This document shows positions 40,285 to 49,964 of a DNA stretch of 64,000 bases, in pieces. Made by a program: the position numbers and the translations under genes. The notes beneath the pieces are model-generated. The model was given only the letters and a program-made list of their open reading frames with translations. It ran no database searches and was not told the DNA's origin. Source of the stretch: Paraburkholderia dinghuensis (GTDB taxonomy: Bacteria > Pseudomonadota > Gammaproteobacteria > Burkholderiales > Burkholderiaceae); the NCBI RefSeq assembly GCF_003837865.1, contig NZ_RQIS01000005.1, forward strand, positions 275,136 through 339,135. The letters run 5' to 3'. Every line of letters starts with the position of its first letter. The stretch's first letter is position 1.

Positions 40285-41265
40285 CTATTCGATCCCGAGT
40301 TGCGCGCGGATCGCGGGCAGCATGTACTGCACGGCCGCGCGTCCTTCCGCGATGGCAGGCCCGGCGCGATGAAAGTCGAACAGACCCATGCCGCCGAGGC
40401 GTGGCTGGATCAGCACGTCGGCGGGTTCGCCGGCAAGACGGCTGCGCGTGATCCGCACCTGCATGATGTCGATGCTTTGCGCGACCGAACTGAGCAGCGA
40501 CGGCACGCGCGCACTGGGCGGCGGAGCGACGCGCACGTCGGCGCCGTTCGTCGCGCCGCGTCCCGAGGGCTGGAGCCAGCGAGGAAAACGCTTACCGTTG
40601 CGGCGCAGCAGCACGTGCGGTTCGTCGCTCGCCGCCGGTTCAACCTCCTCTGGCGCCTCGCGCAGCACCGTGTCGATCGCACCGCCCAGGTCGCGACCGT
40701 TCAGGATGTCGTGATTGAGATCGATGGCAATCACACAATCGGCGCGCATGGCCCGCGCGGCCGATACGGGCACCGGATTGCTGAGCCCGCCATCCACGAG
40801 CCACACGCCGTCGTGCCAGATGGGCGTAAAGAGACCCGGAATCGCGATCGACGCGCGCACTGCGTCCACCACGCCGCCGTCGCGCAGCCAGACCTCGCGG
40901 CCCGTGTCGAGTTCGGTCGCGACGGCCGCGAACGGCAGCTGCAACTCGTCAATGCCGCGCCCGTTGAACTGATTCGCGAACACATCGATGACCTTGCGAC
41001 CGCCCAGCAGCCCACCCGAGAAGCGCACATCGAGCAGCCGCACGACCGTCTGCCACGTGAGATGGCCGACCCACTCTTCAAGCCAGTCGAGGTCTCCGTT
41101 CGCATAGACAGCGCCGACGAGCGCGCCGATCGACGTGCCGCACACGACGTCGGGTTTGATCCCGGCCTCTTCGAGCGCGCGGATCGCCCCGATATGCGCC
41201 CAGCCGCGCGCGGCTCCCCCGCCGAGCACGAGGCCGATACACCGGTTGCGCCGCCGGTTCATCAT
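40285..41265 (-). CDS. Patatin-like phospholipase (RssA-type)
   Basis: A 326-residue patatin-fold hydrolase. The oxyanion loop GGGAARG is at residues 15-21, the nucleophile motif GTSIG at about 43-47, and the catalytic Asp in DGGLSNPVP. The region after about 200 is less conserved. The group to which it belongs (RssA/YlbK-like bacterial patatins) is thought to hydrolyse acyl esters, with the substrate unknown. It lies 15 bp after the BamE-like gene and may share its transcript. Confidence 0.9.
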   Translation of the reverse strand: MMNRRRNRCIGLVLGGGAARGWAHIGAIRALEEAGIKPDVVCGTSIGALVGAVYANGDLDWLEEWVGHLTWQTVVRLLDVRFSGGLLGGRKVIDVFANQFNGRGIDELQLPFAAVATELDTGREVWLRDGGVVDAVRASIAIPGLFTPIWHDGVWLVDGGLSNPVPVSAARAMRADCVIAIDLNHDILNGRDLGGAIDTVLREAPEEVEPAASDEPHVLLRRNGKRFPRWLQPSGRGATNGADVRVAPPPSARVPSLLSSVAQSIDIMQVRITRSRLAGEPADVLIQPRLGGMGLFDFHRAGPAIAEGRAAVQYMLPAIRAQLGIE

Positions 41266-41280
41266 GCGATCCCCCGCGTG

Positions 41281-41850
41281 TCAGTGCCCACGGATCACGT
41301 CCGAGCGCGAAGTCGTGGTGACCCGGCCGTCCGGTCCGAAATGCACGTTGAAAAATGCCTCCTGCTCGACCCCGCCTTCGCGCCACTTCCAGCTCCACAC
41401 CGTCTCTTTCTTGAGCCGGAACGCCGCCACCTGACCGGGCTTGCCGAGCATCTGGCGCACCTCGTCCTGGCTCATGCCGATCCGGATTTTCGCGAAGTTT
41501 TCAGCGACGAGTACCTGGGTGATCGCAACAAGCCGCCCGTTCGGCCCGATGTCCACCATGTAGGTGTTGAGGCCCGCGGGGCCGCGCGGATATTCGAGGC
41601 GGCGCGAGAAGTCGTCGAAAACGCGCTCGGTTTCAGGCTTGCCCATCTGCCGGCGCACGTCGTCGAGCGTGGAGACGCCCGGCGTCAGGCCCTTGAGCAA
41701 GAGCACATCGGGTTTGACGGAGTCGAAGAATGCCTTGAGTGTCTGCCACATGGAGTCGATCTGGCGGTCCTCGCAGCCGCCGAGCGCAACCGCCGCCAGC
41801 ATGGCGATGACGACGACGAAAAACCGCGTCTCGTGTAATTTGAGTTTCAT
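41281..41850 (-). CDS. BamE/OmlA-like outer-membrane lipoprotein
   Basis: A 189-residue lipoprotein with a signal peptide and lipobox (MLAAVALGGCED, Cys near residue 25). It contains two SmpA/BamE-like repeats (LTPGVSTLDDVRRQMGKP and IGMSQDEVRQMLGKPG), each followed by beta strands. BamE-type domains bind the outer-membrane assembly machine or the lipid layer, but the double copy marks a distinct branch. It lies between hpnL and the patatin on the same strand, suggesting an envelope role. Confidence 0.82.
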   Translation of the reverse strand: MKLKLHETRFFVVVIAMLAAVALGGCEDRQIDSMWQTLKAFFDSVKPDVLLLKGLTPGVSTLDDVRRQMGKPETERVFDDFSRRLEYPRGPAGLNTYMVDIGPNGRLVAITQVLVAENFAKIRIGMSQDEVRQMLGKPGQVAAFRLKKETVWSWKWREGGVEQEAFFNVHFGPDGRVTTTSRSDVIRGH

Positions 41851-41951
41851 GGTCCGGCTACCGCACTCATGCAAACGAACGCCGATGCACACTTGCAGGC
41901 GGGGGGACTGCCCCGCAGCGCCGCGCGCGCTTCCTTCCTGCAATGTACCGC

Positions 41952-42992
41952 CTACTGCACTTCTTCGTGTTGCCTGGACGATACGGCGTCGCGCGCGAGC
42001 GTAGCGCCACTGCGCAGAAAACGACGCGTGCGCAGAATTTCCGCGCCTTGCCAGGAAACGAGCGCGAGACAGCCGAAGACGACTTCACGCATCCGCTTGA
42101 CGAGTGCGAGTGACAGCGCCACGTCGTGCCCAACGCCGAAAAGCTGTGCGAGCAGCACCACCGCGGCCTCCTGGATGCCAAGGCCTGCGGGCACCATGAA
42201 CGCCGCGTGGCGCGCGGCCTGGGTCAGTGCCTCGATGGCGAGCGCGCCCTCGATCGACACCTGGAAACCGAGCAGGCGCAGCGCCAGCCAGGTTTCGAAA
42301 GCCCCGACCATGTAGCCCGCCAGTTGCCAGCAGAAGGTACGGAACATGAGGCCGGTGCGCGACATCAGCGCGTCGATGTCCCGGTCGAGCTGATGGCCGT
42401 CGATGCCGACCACGAGCGGATGCGCTCCACCGAACATGCGCCCCGCCCAGCGCTCGATCGCGTGAAAGATGCCGCCGCGCCGCAACAGCACGACCGCGAT
42501 GACCGGCAGCGGCGCCGAGAGCAGGAGCGCGAGCCCGATCGTGACAATGGTGCGCATCGAGCTGCCATCGCCGGTCGCGGCGACGATCAGCACCAGGCCG
42601 AGTGCCGAGAACGCGTACTGCACGGCGATCGTGATCATCACTTCGACGATCACCGTCGCCGTGACGAAACTGCCGTCGCGCATGCGCCAGCGCGCGAGCC
42701 GGATGCCAACCAGTTCCCCGCCCACGCCCACCACGGGCAGAAGCCGGTTGACGGCCTCACGCACGGTGGCGATCCACAAGAGGAAGCCGATCGGCAAGCG
42801 CTTCGCGAGCAACAGGCGCCAGCCCTGCGCGTCGAGCAGCAGTGGCAGCACGTGGAACGGGATGAGCCAGAGCAGCGCAGGACCCGCCATGCCGATGCTG
42901 CGGATGACGTCATGCGCGCCGTTGTGGACGACGAGCGCAATCAGGATCGCAATCCCGACCGGCAAGCCGAGCCATTGGATCCACTTCATCAC
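41952..42992 (-). CDS. hpnL: Hopanoid-associated membrane protein HpnL (LPG-synthase-like TM family)
   Basis: A 346-residue protein with about seven or eight membrane helices. It belongs to the lysylphosphatidylglycerol-synthase transmembrane / UPF0104 family, with the conserved AVNRLLPVVGVGGELVGIRL and AAFMVPAGLGIQEAAVVLL segments. In hopanoid gene clusters this protein is called HpnL and may help move hopanoids or their precursors. Its start overlaps hpnK by 4 bp. Last gene of hpnIJKL. Confidence 0.87.
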   Translation of the reverse strand: MMKWIQWLGLPVGIAILIALVVHNGAHDVIRSIGMAGPALLWLIPFHVLPLLLDAQGWRLLLAKRLPIGFLLWIATVREAVNRLLPVVGVGGELVGIRLARWRMRDGSFVTATVIVEVMITIAVQYAFSALGLVLIVAATGDGSSMRTIVTIGLALLLSAPLPVIAVVLLRRGGIFHAIERWAGRMFGGAHPLVVGIDGHQLDRDIDALMSRTGLMFRTFCWQLAGYMVGAFETWLALRLLGFQVSIEGALAIEALTQAARHAAFMVPAGLGIQEAAVVLLAQLFGVGHDVALSLALVKRMREVVFGCLALVSWQGAEILRTRRFLRSGATLARDAVSSRQHEEVQ

Positions 42993-43888
42993 GCCCCTGC
43001 CTCCTGCGCCGGCGCGGACGAACCGGATCGACCCGGACCGCCGAAAAACACGTCGGTGAAACCGCCATGGCGCACGCCCGCCGCTGCGAGCGCCGCCGCA
43101 ACGCGCGGCGAGACGAGCGCATCGAGTTCGTCGGCGTGGCGATAGGTTTGCATCGACGGGGTAATGGCGCCCTCGCCCGCAACGGCAGGATGGCAGTAGA
43201 TCTCGCCGACGCCCTGCGCCGGCAGATTCGCGATTGCGGAGAGCAGCACGGCCTCGTCCATCGCGCCGGTTTTAGCCATGCCCACGACGAAATCGTTGTG
43301 CGCGATGCCCGCGCGGGCGAGCCGCGTGCGCACGAGATGAAGCCAGGGCTTGAGCGCGAGCGGCGCGCCCGCTTCCAGCGGCAGGCGCATTGCACGCAGC
43401 CCGAAGTCGCGGCCGATCTCGAGAATCAGCGAAAGCACGGTGGGATGCAGATGGAAATGCTTGTGCGTGTTGACGTGATCGAGCGCGAGCCCGGTCGCGG
43501 CAAACGCCTCGAACTGCGCGCGGATCTCCTTCGCGAGTTGCGCGCGCACGTGCGGCAGAAAGAAGAAGCGCACGCCGTCGAGCGCCATGTTGTCGCCGAA
43601 GCGGCCGTTTTCGTCGACGAGCGCGGGAATCTGCACGCGCGGCAGCATCGACGCACCGTCTGCCAGCACGAGATGCAGACCCACGCGCAAGCCCGGCAGA
43701 CGCCGCGCACGTGCTACGGCATCGGCGGCCGCGGGGGCCGCCACCATCAGACTCGCCGCATCGAGCACACCCTCGCGATGCCCGCACTCGACCGCGGCGT
43801 TGACCCGCTCGTGCAGGCCAAAGTCGTCGGCGGTAAAGATCAGCGCGCGCCGATCCTCACCACTGCGGCGAGACGGCCCAACCATCAC
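42989..43888 (-). CDS. hpnK: Hopanoid-associated deacetylase HpnK (YdjC-like)
   Basis: A 299-residue YdjC-type carbohydrate deacetylase. It has the metal-binding TADDFGLHERVN near residue 20, HVNTHKHFHLHP around 140, and EIYCHPA late in the sequence. Published work in Burkholderia places HpnK after HpnI: it removes the acetyl group of bacteriohopanetetrol-GlcNAc to give the glucosamine form. It overlaps hpnJ and hpnL by 4 bp each, so translation is coupled. Confidence 0.92.
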   Translation of the reverse strand: MMVGPSRRSGEDRRALIFTADDFGLHERVNAAVECGHREGVLDAASLMVAAPAAADAVARARRLPGLRVGLHLVLADGASMLPRVQIPALVDENGRFGDNMALDGVRFFFLPHVRAQLAKEIRAQFEAFAATGLALDHVNTHKHFHLHPTVLSLILEIGRDFGLRAMRLPLEAGAPLALKPWLHLVRTRLARAGIAHNDFVVGMAKTGAMDEAVLLSAIANLPAQGVGEIYCHPAVAGEGAITPSMQTYRHADELDALVSPRVAAALAAAGVRHGGFTDVFFGGPGRSGSSAPAQEAGA

Positions 43889-45306
43889 GCCTCGTGAGCG
43901 CGCAGGAAGCGGAAGAACTCCACGCCCTCGCGCAGGCGGCGCTTCATCATGTCCCAGCTCGTGAGCATTTCGCGCACGATTTCCCAGATCTTCGAGGGCC
44001 GGAAGTAGAACTCGCGATAGAACTTTTCGAGGTTGTGATAGATCTCGTCGCGCGTGAGGTGCTTATAGCCGATCGCTGCGAGCTGCACACCTTCGCGGGA
44101 AACGAGGTTGATGACCTTGTTCTCCGCGAGCCAGCCGTTCTCGACGGCCTGCTTGTAGAGCACCGTGCCCGGATACGGCGCGGCCAGCGACACCTGGATC
44201 GTGTGCGGATTGATTTCCTTCGCGTACTCGATCGTCTTCTTGATGGTTTCCTGCGTCTCGCCCGGCAGACCGAGGATGAAGGTGCCGTGGACCTTGATAC
44301 CGAGCTTCTTGCAGTCCGCGCTGAAGCGTCGCGCGAAGTCCGTGCGCACGCCCTTCTTGATGTTCACGAGGATCTGGTCATCGCCCGACTCGAAGCCGAC
44401 CAGCAACAGGCGCAGGCCGTTTTCCTTCATGACCTTGAGCGTCTCGTACGGCACGTTCGCCTTCGCATTGCACGACCACGTCACGCCGAGCTTGCCGAGC
44501 CCGCGCGCGATTTCCTGGACGCGCGGCAGATCGTCGGTGAAGGTGTCGTCGTCGAACATGATCTCCTTGACTTCAGGCATGTTGTCGCGAATCCACTTCA
44601 CTTCTTCGATCACGCTCGCCACCGAGCGCGTGCGGTAGCGATGGCCGCCCACCGTCTGCGGCCACAGGCAGAACGTGCAGCGCGACTTGCAGCCGCGACC
44701 CGTGTAGATCGAGACGTACGGGTAGTTCAGGTAGCCGATGAAGTAGTTCTCGATCTTCAGATCGCGCTTGTAGATCGGAGCGACGAACGGCAGTTCGTCC
44801 ATGTTCTCGATCATCGGACGATCTGCGTTGTGCTCGATCGAGCCGTCCTTCGCGCGCCAGCTCAAGCCCTTGATTTCGGGGAACGGCTTGCCCTCGGCCA
44901 CTTCCTTGCAGGTGTAGTCGAATTCTTCGCGGCAGACGAAGTCGATCGCCGCGGTCGCGGCGAGCGAGTTGTGCGCATCGACTGCGACCTTCGCGCCCAC
45001 CATGCCGACGAGGATCGACGGCTTGCGCTTCTTGAGGTCTTCCGCGAAGAGCGCATCGGTCGGGAACGACGGCGTGCTCGTGTGGATGATGACGAGATCG
45101 AAGTCGTCGGCGATCTTGAGCGTCTCATCGACGGAGAGGCCATCGGCCGGTGCGTCGAGCACGCGGCTGTCCGGCACGAGCGCCGCGGGCTGCGCAAGCC
45201 ACGTCGGATACCAGAACGAACGGATCTCACGCTTCGCCTGATAGCGCGAACCTGCGCCACCGTCGAAGCCGTCGTAGGACGGGGCCTGCAAAAACAGCGT
45301 TTTCAT
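43885..45306 (-). CDS. hpnJ: Radical-SAM hopanoid enzyme HpnJ
   Basis: A 473-residue B12-domain-type radical SAM protein. The N-terminal part resembles a cobalamin-binding fold (SILVGMVGAKVAVDAHN). The iron-sulfur motif is GRGCKSRCTFC (C-x3-C-x2-C), with later VGFESGDD and GTFILGLPGETQE segments. In the established pathway HpnJ contracts the glucosamine ring to the cyclitol ether of bacteriohopanetetrol. It lies 103 bp after hpnI, with a hairpin in the gap. Confidence 0.93.
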   Translation of the reverse strand: MKTLFLQAPSYDGFDGGAGSRYQAKREIRSFWYPTWLAQPAALVPDSRVLDAPADGLSVDETLKIADDFDLVIIHTSTPSFPTDALFAEDLKKRKPSILVGMVGAKVAVDAHNSLAATAAIDFVCREEFDYTCKEVAEGKPFPEIKGLSWRAKDGSIEHNADRPMIENMDELPFVAPIYKRDLKIENYFIGYLNYPYVSIYTGRGCKSRCTFCLWPQTVGGHRYRTRSVASVIEEVKWIRDNMPEVKEIMFDDDTFTDDLPRVQEIARGLGKLGVTWSCNAKANVPYETLKVMKENGLRLLLVGFESGDDQILVNIKKGVRTDFARRFSADCKKLGIKVHGTFILGLPGETQETIKKTIEYAKEINPHTIQVSLAAPYPGTVLYKQAVENGWLAENKVINLVSREGVQLAAIGYKHLTRDEIYHNLEKFYREFYFRPSKIWEIVREMLTSWDMMKRRLREGVEFFRFLRAHEA

Positions 45307-45370
45307 GCGATGAAAGCTCCGGCAACCCGGGGTGTATCGGGCAAAAGTGAAAATTTAAAAATTAAACGCG

Positions 45371-45396
45371 GCGCGCGCCGCCCTTGCGGCACGCGC
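45371..45396 (-). terminator. Possible attenuator hairpin between hpnI and hpnJ
   Basis: An 11-bp stem (one G-U pair in the minus-strand RNA, loop of 4) made of GC-only arms. It is followed leftward by a U-rich stretch (GTTTAATTTTTAAATTTT). It may reduce or separate hpnJKL transcription from hpnI, or simply be an mRNA-stability element. Confidence 0.4.
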
Positions 45397-45409
45397 GACA
45401 AACCTGAAA

Positions 45410-46657
45410 TCAACGGCCGTCGGACACCTCGACGGCCGGACGCTGCCCGGACGCCGCGACGCCCGCATTCGCCACCGGCACGCGCACGCCCCGCCAGACC
45501 ACATGCGAGCCGAATCCGGCAGCGAGCCATTGCAGCATGAGCAGCGTGTCGCGCAGCGGTACGAGCGGCAAATCGCGCCAGAACGTGCGCCAGCTGGCGC
45601 TGCTTCGTGCGTGCAGCACCGAACGCGCGATGATACCCCCTATCGTGCTCAAACCGAGCGCGGCCATGGCGGCAGAAGTGGTACCGGTGCCCGCGAGCGC
45701 CGGCGAGGCGCCCGAGGCAAGCGCGAATGCGAGCACCGCGCCGAACACGATCCACGGCGACGTGAACGTGATAAAGAGCGAGGCGAAGCCCGCCGGATTC
45801 ACTGAGCGGATCGTGCGCATCCAGCGCGTCTCGCGCAGCCACAACGCCCCGAAGGTCGGCTCGATGACGTCGGTGGCGACGACGACGGGCGCGAGCACCG
45901 TCGCGAGGCCATGGTCGCGCGCGAAGCGGGCGAGCAGATAGTCGTCGGCGAGGCAGTCCTTGAGCGAGGCGAAACCGCCGATGCGCTCAAGCGTCGCACG
46001 CGAAAGCGCGAGCGTCGCACCGAAGCCGAACGCGCGCGAGCCCGTGCTATGCGCGACGCGCACCGAGGGCGCGAACCATTCGTTGATGAAAAGCGCGCCG
46101 ACGCGCGGCCAAAAGCCGCCGACGCTGCGTGCGTAATAGAGACAGGTGACCACGCCGACCGAAGAATCGGCGAGCGGCGCCGTGACGATATCGAGGTAGT
46201 CGGGCTCGACGGCAATATCGCTGTCGGCGACGATCAGCGCGTCGTAGCGCGCACGCGCCGCCAGGTTGATCAGGTTGCTGACCTTGAGGTTACTGCCGTA
46301 GACGCGCGCGTCGATGACGAGTTCGATGTCGTGCCCCGGATAGGCGGCCTGCAACTGGCGCACAACGGCAATGGCCGGATCGGTGGGCGACGAGACGCCG
46401 AAAAGCAGCTGAAAACGCGGGTGGTTCTGTTCGCAGAAGGTCGCGAGATTTTCGTAGAGACGCGGTTCGGCCCCACACAAAGGCTTGAGCACGCTCACGG
46501 GTAGCGGCTTGCTCGCACGCGCGCGCCGCGCCGCTGCGCGCACCTGCGACGCGGAGCCGTGGCGCGGCATCGTCAACGCGGCAAAGACGGCGTAGAGCGT
46601 CACCACACAGCACAGCGCGATCGCGAGCCACCAGACCAATGGCAACTGCACCGTCAT
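45410..46657 (-). CDS. hpnI: Hopanoid glycosyltransferase HpnI
   Basis: A 415-residue family-2-type glycosyltransferase. It has one N-terminal helix (about residues 7-28), a catalytic domain with VSVLKPLCGAEPRLYENL, a metal-binding ADSDIAV (DxD) and the acceptor-loop RETRWMRTIRS, then C-terminal helices (about 295-370). In Burkholderia HpnI adds N-acetylglucosamine to bacteriohopanetetrol. GGGGGG lies just before the start. First gene of hpnIJKL. Confidence 0.92.
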   Translation of the reverse strand: MTVQLPLVWWLAIALCCVVTLYAVFAALTMPRHGSASQVRAAARRARASKPLPVSVLKPLCGAEPRLYENLATFCEQNHPRFQLLFGVSSPTDPAIAVVRQLQAAYPGHDIELVIDARVYGSNLKVSNLINLAARARYDALIVADSDIAVEPDYLDIVTAPLADSSVGVVTCLYYARSVGGFWPRVGALFINEWFAPSVRVAHSTGSRAFGFGATLALSRATLERIGGFASLKDCLADDYLLARFARDHGLATVLAPVVVATDVIEPTFGALWLRETRWMRTIRSVNPAGFASLFITFTSPWIVFGAVLAFALASGASPALAGTGTTSAAMAALGLSTIGGIIARSVLHARSSASWRTFWRDLPLVPLRDTLLMLQWLAAGFGSHVVWRGVRVPVANAGVAASGQRPAVEVSDGR

Positions 46658-47366
46658 GCGAGCCCCCCCGGCAGCTCGATCCGCATGGCCCGCTTCTGCC
46701 CGGCGGCGGTTCCGGTGGTTCCGGACGTTCCGATACCTACGCCGCTCGCTTCACCCGCGTTGGTCAGATCAGGCGAATCGCCTAGTACCATTTACACAAC
46801 CCTGAATTTCGGAAAAAAACAAACGCACAGCCGCGCAGCAACGCGTGTTCCCAACCGGAAACTGGCCGCAGGAATGCGCCTTGGCGGATGCAGCGGAACT
46901 TGGCGGGCTAACTGATCAAGCAGTAACGGAAATATGCCGTAACATGCGAACTGCTCGCGCCCCGGTTCGGCGCGGAAAAAAATTGTATCAGCAACCTCCC
47001 CGGCCCGCTTCAGGGCACGCAGCAAAACTGCTTCTCACCGTTGCAAATACGGCAAATATTTCAGCTTTCGAGCAGTTCGCCTCTGTTTAGCGGATTTTTT
47101 GAAATGCGATTGAAAATAAATTGAAATATCCGTTCGACGAATCCGCATCAAAACCGCTCGGCAAATGTTGCCGGATTCGAATTTCAACTCTCCCCACTCA
47201 CCAACCGCGGCAACCTGTCGCATAGCGTAACCATGCCGACGACATGGGCTCCGGTTCGGCGTCGGCAGGCACCGGGACGCTCGGGCACAATGGCCGGACC
47301 TCACGCGCGGCTTGCGTCGCCTCAGGGCGGCCAACCCGGCCGGCGCCTCACAAAACACGAAACACC
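46658..47366. other. 709-bp divergent gap upstream of hpnI
   Basis: No gene is convincing here. Short open frames occur but lack family similarity or ribosome sites. The stretch 46790-47190 is unusually AT-rich for this genome and probably holds the promoters of hpnI (leftward) and the luciferase-like gene (rightward). I see no clear operator or riboswitch. Confidence 0.5.
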
Positions 47367-48362
47367 ATGATTCCGTTCTCCGTCCTCGATCTCTCGCCGA
47401 TTCCCGCCGGCTCTAACGCCGGTGCCGCCTTGCGCAACACGCTCGACCTCGCCCAGCACGCCGAACGCTGGGGCTACCGTCGCTACTGGCTCGCCGAGCA
47501 TCACAACATGGCGGGCATCGCCAGCGCTGCGACGTCGGTCGTGATCGGCTACGTCGCGGGCGGCACGCGCACGATCCGGGTCGGCGCGGGCGGCATCATG
47601 CTGCCGAACCACGCGCCGCTCGTGATCGCCGAGCAGTTCGGCACGCTCGAATCGCTCTACCCCGGGCGCATCGATCTCGGGCTCGGCCGCGCGCCCGGCA
47701 CCGACCAGACGACGGCGCGTGCGCTGCGGCGCGACCTGCAGTCGAGCAGCGATGCCTTCCCCGACGACGTCGTCGAACTCCAGCGCTATTTCTCAGCGCC
47801 GGTGGAGGGCCAGCGCGTGCGCGCGGTGCCCGGCGCGGGACTCGGTGTGCCGCTCTATATCCTCGGGTCGAGCCTGTTCGGCGCCCAGATGGCAGCGGCC
47901 ATGGGTCTGCCCTTCGCGTTCGCTTCGCACTTCGCGCCGGACCACCTGCTGACGGCGTTGCGACTCTACCGCTCGCAGTTCCGGCCGTCGGCCACGCTCG
48001 CCAAGCCTCATGCGATCGTCGGCGTCAATGTGTTCGCCGCCGCCTCCGACGATGAAGCCCGCTTCCTGTTCACGTCGCTTCAGCAGCAGTTCATCAACCT
48101 GCGGCGCGGTACGCCGGGGCAACTTCAGCCACCTGTCGAGAAAATCGAGGCGAATGAACTGGAACTCGCGGGTGTCGCGCACTCGCTCGCGTGCTCGGTG
48201 GTGGGCGCGCGCGATACCGTGCGCGCGGGGCTCGCTTCGGTCATCGAGCAGACCGGCGCGGACGAGCTGATCGTCACCGCGCAGATCTACGACCATGCCG
48301 CCCGGCTGCGTTCGTTCGAGATCACTGCGGAAGTGCGCGAGGAGTTGGGCACGGGGCGGTGA
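47367..48362 (+). CDS. LLM-class flavin-dependent oxidoreductase (luciferase-like)
   Basis: A 331-residue luciferase-like monooxygenase of the MsnO8/YhbW group. It starts [20 protein letters not shown] and has [56 protein letters not shown] and [16 protein letters not shown]. These enzymes use reduced flavin and O2, with varied and mostly unknown substrates. The start at 47367 aligns with the family N terminus; an upstream open extension is ignored. Single-gene unit. Confidence 0.9.
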   Translation: MIPFSVLDLSPIPAGSNAGAALRNTLDLAQHAERWGYRRYWLAEHHNMAGIASAATSVVIGYVAGGTRTIRVGAGGIMLPNHAPLVIAEQFGTLESLYPGRIDLGLGRAPGTDQTTARALRRDLQSSSDAFPDDVVELQRYFSAPVEGQRVRAVPGAGLGVPLYILGSSLFGAQMAAAMGLPFAFASHFAPDHLLTALRLYRSQFRPSATLAKPHAIVGVNVFAAASDDEARFLFTSLQQQFINLRRGTPGQLQPPVEKIEANELELAGVAHSLACSVVGARDTVRAGLASVIEQTGADELIVTAQIYDHAARLRSFEITAEVREELGTGR

Positions 48363-48375
48363 GCGGCGCTGGTTT

Positions 48376-48992
48376 GGGTGGTGCTACCGTAGGTGCCATC
48401 CCTTCATTGTTGCGCGAGTACGTCCAGCTAAGGCGCCGCACCTGCACCGGCATGCTCTGGTTTTTTTGCGTTCAACCTGGTGTGGGTCGGGCTCGCCATC
48501 CGTCTCGCTCAACCACCGTACGGCCTGAGTGCCGCGGCAATTGGCTCATATAGCCTCGCCGGCGTGCTCGGACTCGCTGTGACACGCATCGCGGGACGAC
48601 TCACCGATCGATTCGGTGGCCGTGCAGTCATCCGCTATGGATTGGCTGTGTCGGCAATTTCAACCCTGGTACTCGACGTTTCGCTCGGTCGACCAGGCTG
48701 GTTAGTCGTTTCGCTTGCAACGTTTGATGCGGGCTGCTTTGCCGCTCAGGTTGCGAACCAGGCGGGTGTCGTCGCGATTCAGCCGGCTCGCGCCGGTGCG
48801 TTGAATGCGGCATACCTGACCCTCTACTACGGGGCCGGAGCCTGCGGCGCCGTGGCGGCCGGGATACTCGTCGAACTTGCCGGCTGGGACGTGATGATGG
48901 TCGTGGCCGCCATCGCAATCACGGCGGCAGCATTGGTCAATATGACGTCGGCCACGATCAACGTGCCAATAGAATCGACGCGGACCGGTTGA
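48376..48992 (+). pseudogene. C-terminal half of an MFS transporter, frameshifted
   Basis: The frame ending at 48992 encodes the last six membrane helices of a major facilitator (IGSYSLAGVLGLAVTRIAGRLTDRFGGR, QPARAGALNAAYLTLYYGAG). The first recognisable part (LLREYVQLRRRTCTGMLWFF) is in another frame. The two join if one T is removed from the run of seven T at 48461-48467, giving WFFAFNLVWVGLA. The N-terminal half is missing altogether. It is therefore a decayed gene, unless the T run is a sequencing error, and even then it is truncated. Confidence 0.75.
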
Positions 48993-49141
48993 GCGGACCT
49001 GCCCCTGATCGCGCTGCCGTACGTTGGGTAAGCCGGTCGGCGAACGAGAACAACCAGCGACCAGGTTCGGACAAAAGCCGTTGGGTGAGGACGTCCGAAA
49101 GTGGTCGACCACGGCCCGAAGCGGTCGTCGGGTAGCGACGT

Positions 49142-49498
49142 TCAGGCATTGATCCAGGCTCGCGCCTGTTCCAGCTCGCTAACATGGAACGCCTTGATTT
49201 CAGCCTTTGTAAAGAACCGCGCCAGATGCATCGAGGCGTGAATCCAGGCCGCGTCGGCCACTACCGCTGCGCGCGTTACCTTGCGGGCGACGGAGACGCC
49301 GAGCGTCAAATCCGTCCACAGCGCCTTCGGCTCGATACCGCTGAAATGCTCAATGCGTTCGAGGACACGGGTCTTTCCGTTCCGTTCAAGATCGCCACGC
49401 ATGCGCTCGATGGCTTCACGTAGTTCGAGGTCGGTGATTTTGCCTTCGACGGATATTTCGATGACCGACGAATCGGGGATGGTGTGATAAAGGATCAT
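49142..49498 (-). CDS. SpoIIAA/STAS-like protein
   Basis: A 118-residue protein resembling the SpoIIAA-like (STAS/SEC14-type) small family. It begins ILYHTIPDSSVIEISVEGKI, followed by LERIEHFSGIEPKALW and the typical C-terminal RFFTKAEIKAFHVSELEQARAWI. Such proteins occur widely in proteobacteria and have no proven role. Single gene in the accessory-looking stretch. Confidence 0.75.
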   Translation of the reverse strand: MILYHTIPDSSVIEISVEGKITDLELREAIERMRGDLERNGKTRVLERIEHFSGIEPKALWTDLTLGVSVARKVTRAAVVADAAWIHASMHLARFFTKAEIKAFHVSELEQARAWINA

Positions 49499-49619
49499 GG
49501 TGGGACCCCTGGTCAGGGAGGCGTTACACGCTCAGGCACGGATGAGTCTGGCGTTCGATGACTTCCCCATAGTACCCCTTTCCACGCGCCCGGTTAGGTT
49601 CACCTGGCGGCCATCTTTT

Positions 49620-49964
49620 TTAGTCGCCGCCTTCCAGCACGTCCGTGAGGTAGGCGACATCCTCTGCCTCGGAGAGCGGTGTTGCCAGATGTTCGCCAAA
49701 GAGCGCCAGAGCCTCCTTCGTGTAGGGTTGCTCCCAGTGCCAATCCAGCGCGGCCTGATCCTTCCAGCGCTCATACACCACGTATCTGTCTTCGCTGCCC
49801 TTCACCTTGAACATCTGGAACTCGTTGTTGCCCGGCTCCATTCTCGTGAGGCGGATGCCCGGCACCATCGTCTCCAGCACCTTCCCGGCCGAGCCTGGCT
49901 TGAACTGGAGGTTGAGCATCACGATCACTTCGCCGGATGCGGTCGTTTGGGTGTTTGGGTTCAT
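49620..49964 (-). CDS. Antibiotic-biosynthesis-monooxygenase (ABM) domain protein
   Basis: A 114-residue dimeric alpha-beta barrel protein with the ABM pattern (GEVIVMLNLQFKPGSAGKVL, EFQMFKVKGSEDRYVVYERW, HWEQPYTKEALALF). Family members are cofactor-free monooxygenases or quinol-modifying enzymes acting on phenolic or quinone-like compounds; the substrate is unknown. GGAGGA precedes the start. Its ATG overlaps the stop of a 19-codon leader ORF. It is divergent from tetR with two operators in the gap, so it is probably the main target of that repressor. Confidence 0.85.
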   Translation of the reverse strand: MNPNTQTTASGEVIVMLNLQFKPGSAGKVLETMVPGIRLTRMEPGNNEFQMFKVKGSEDRYVVYERWKDQAALDWHWEQPYTKEALALFGEHLATPLSEAEDVAYLTDVLEGGD

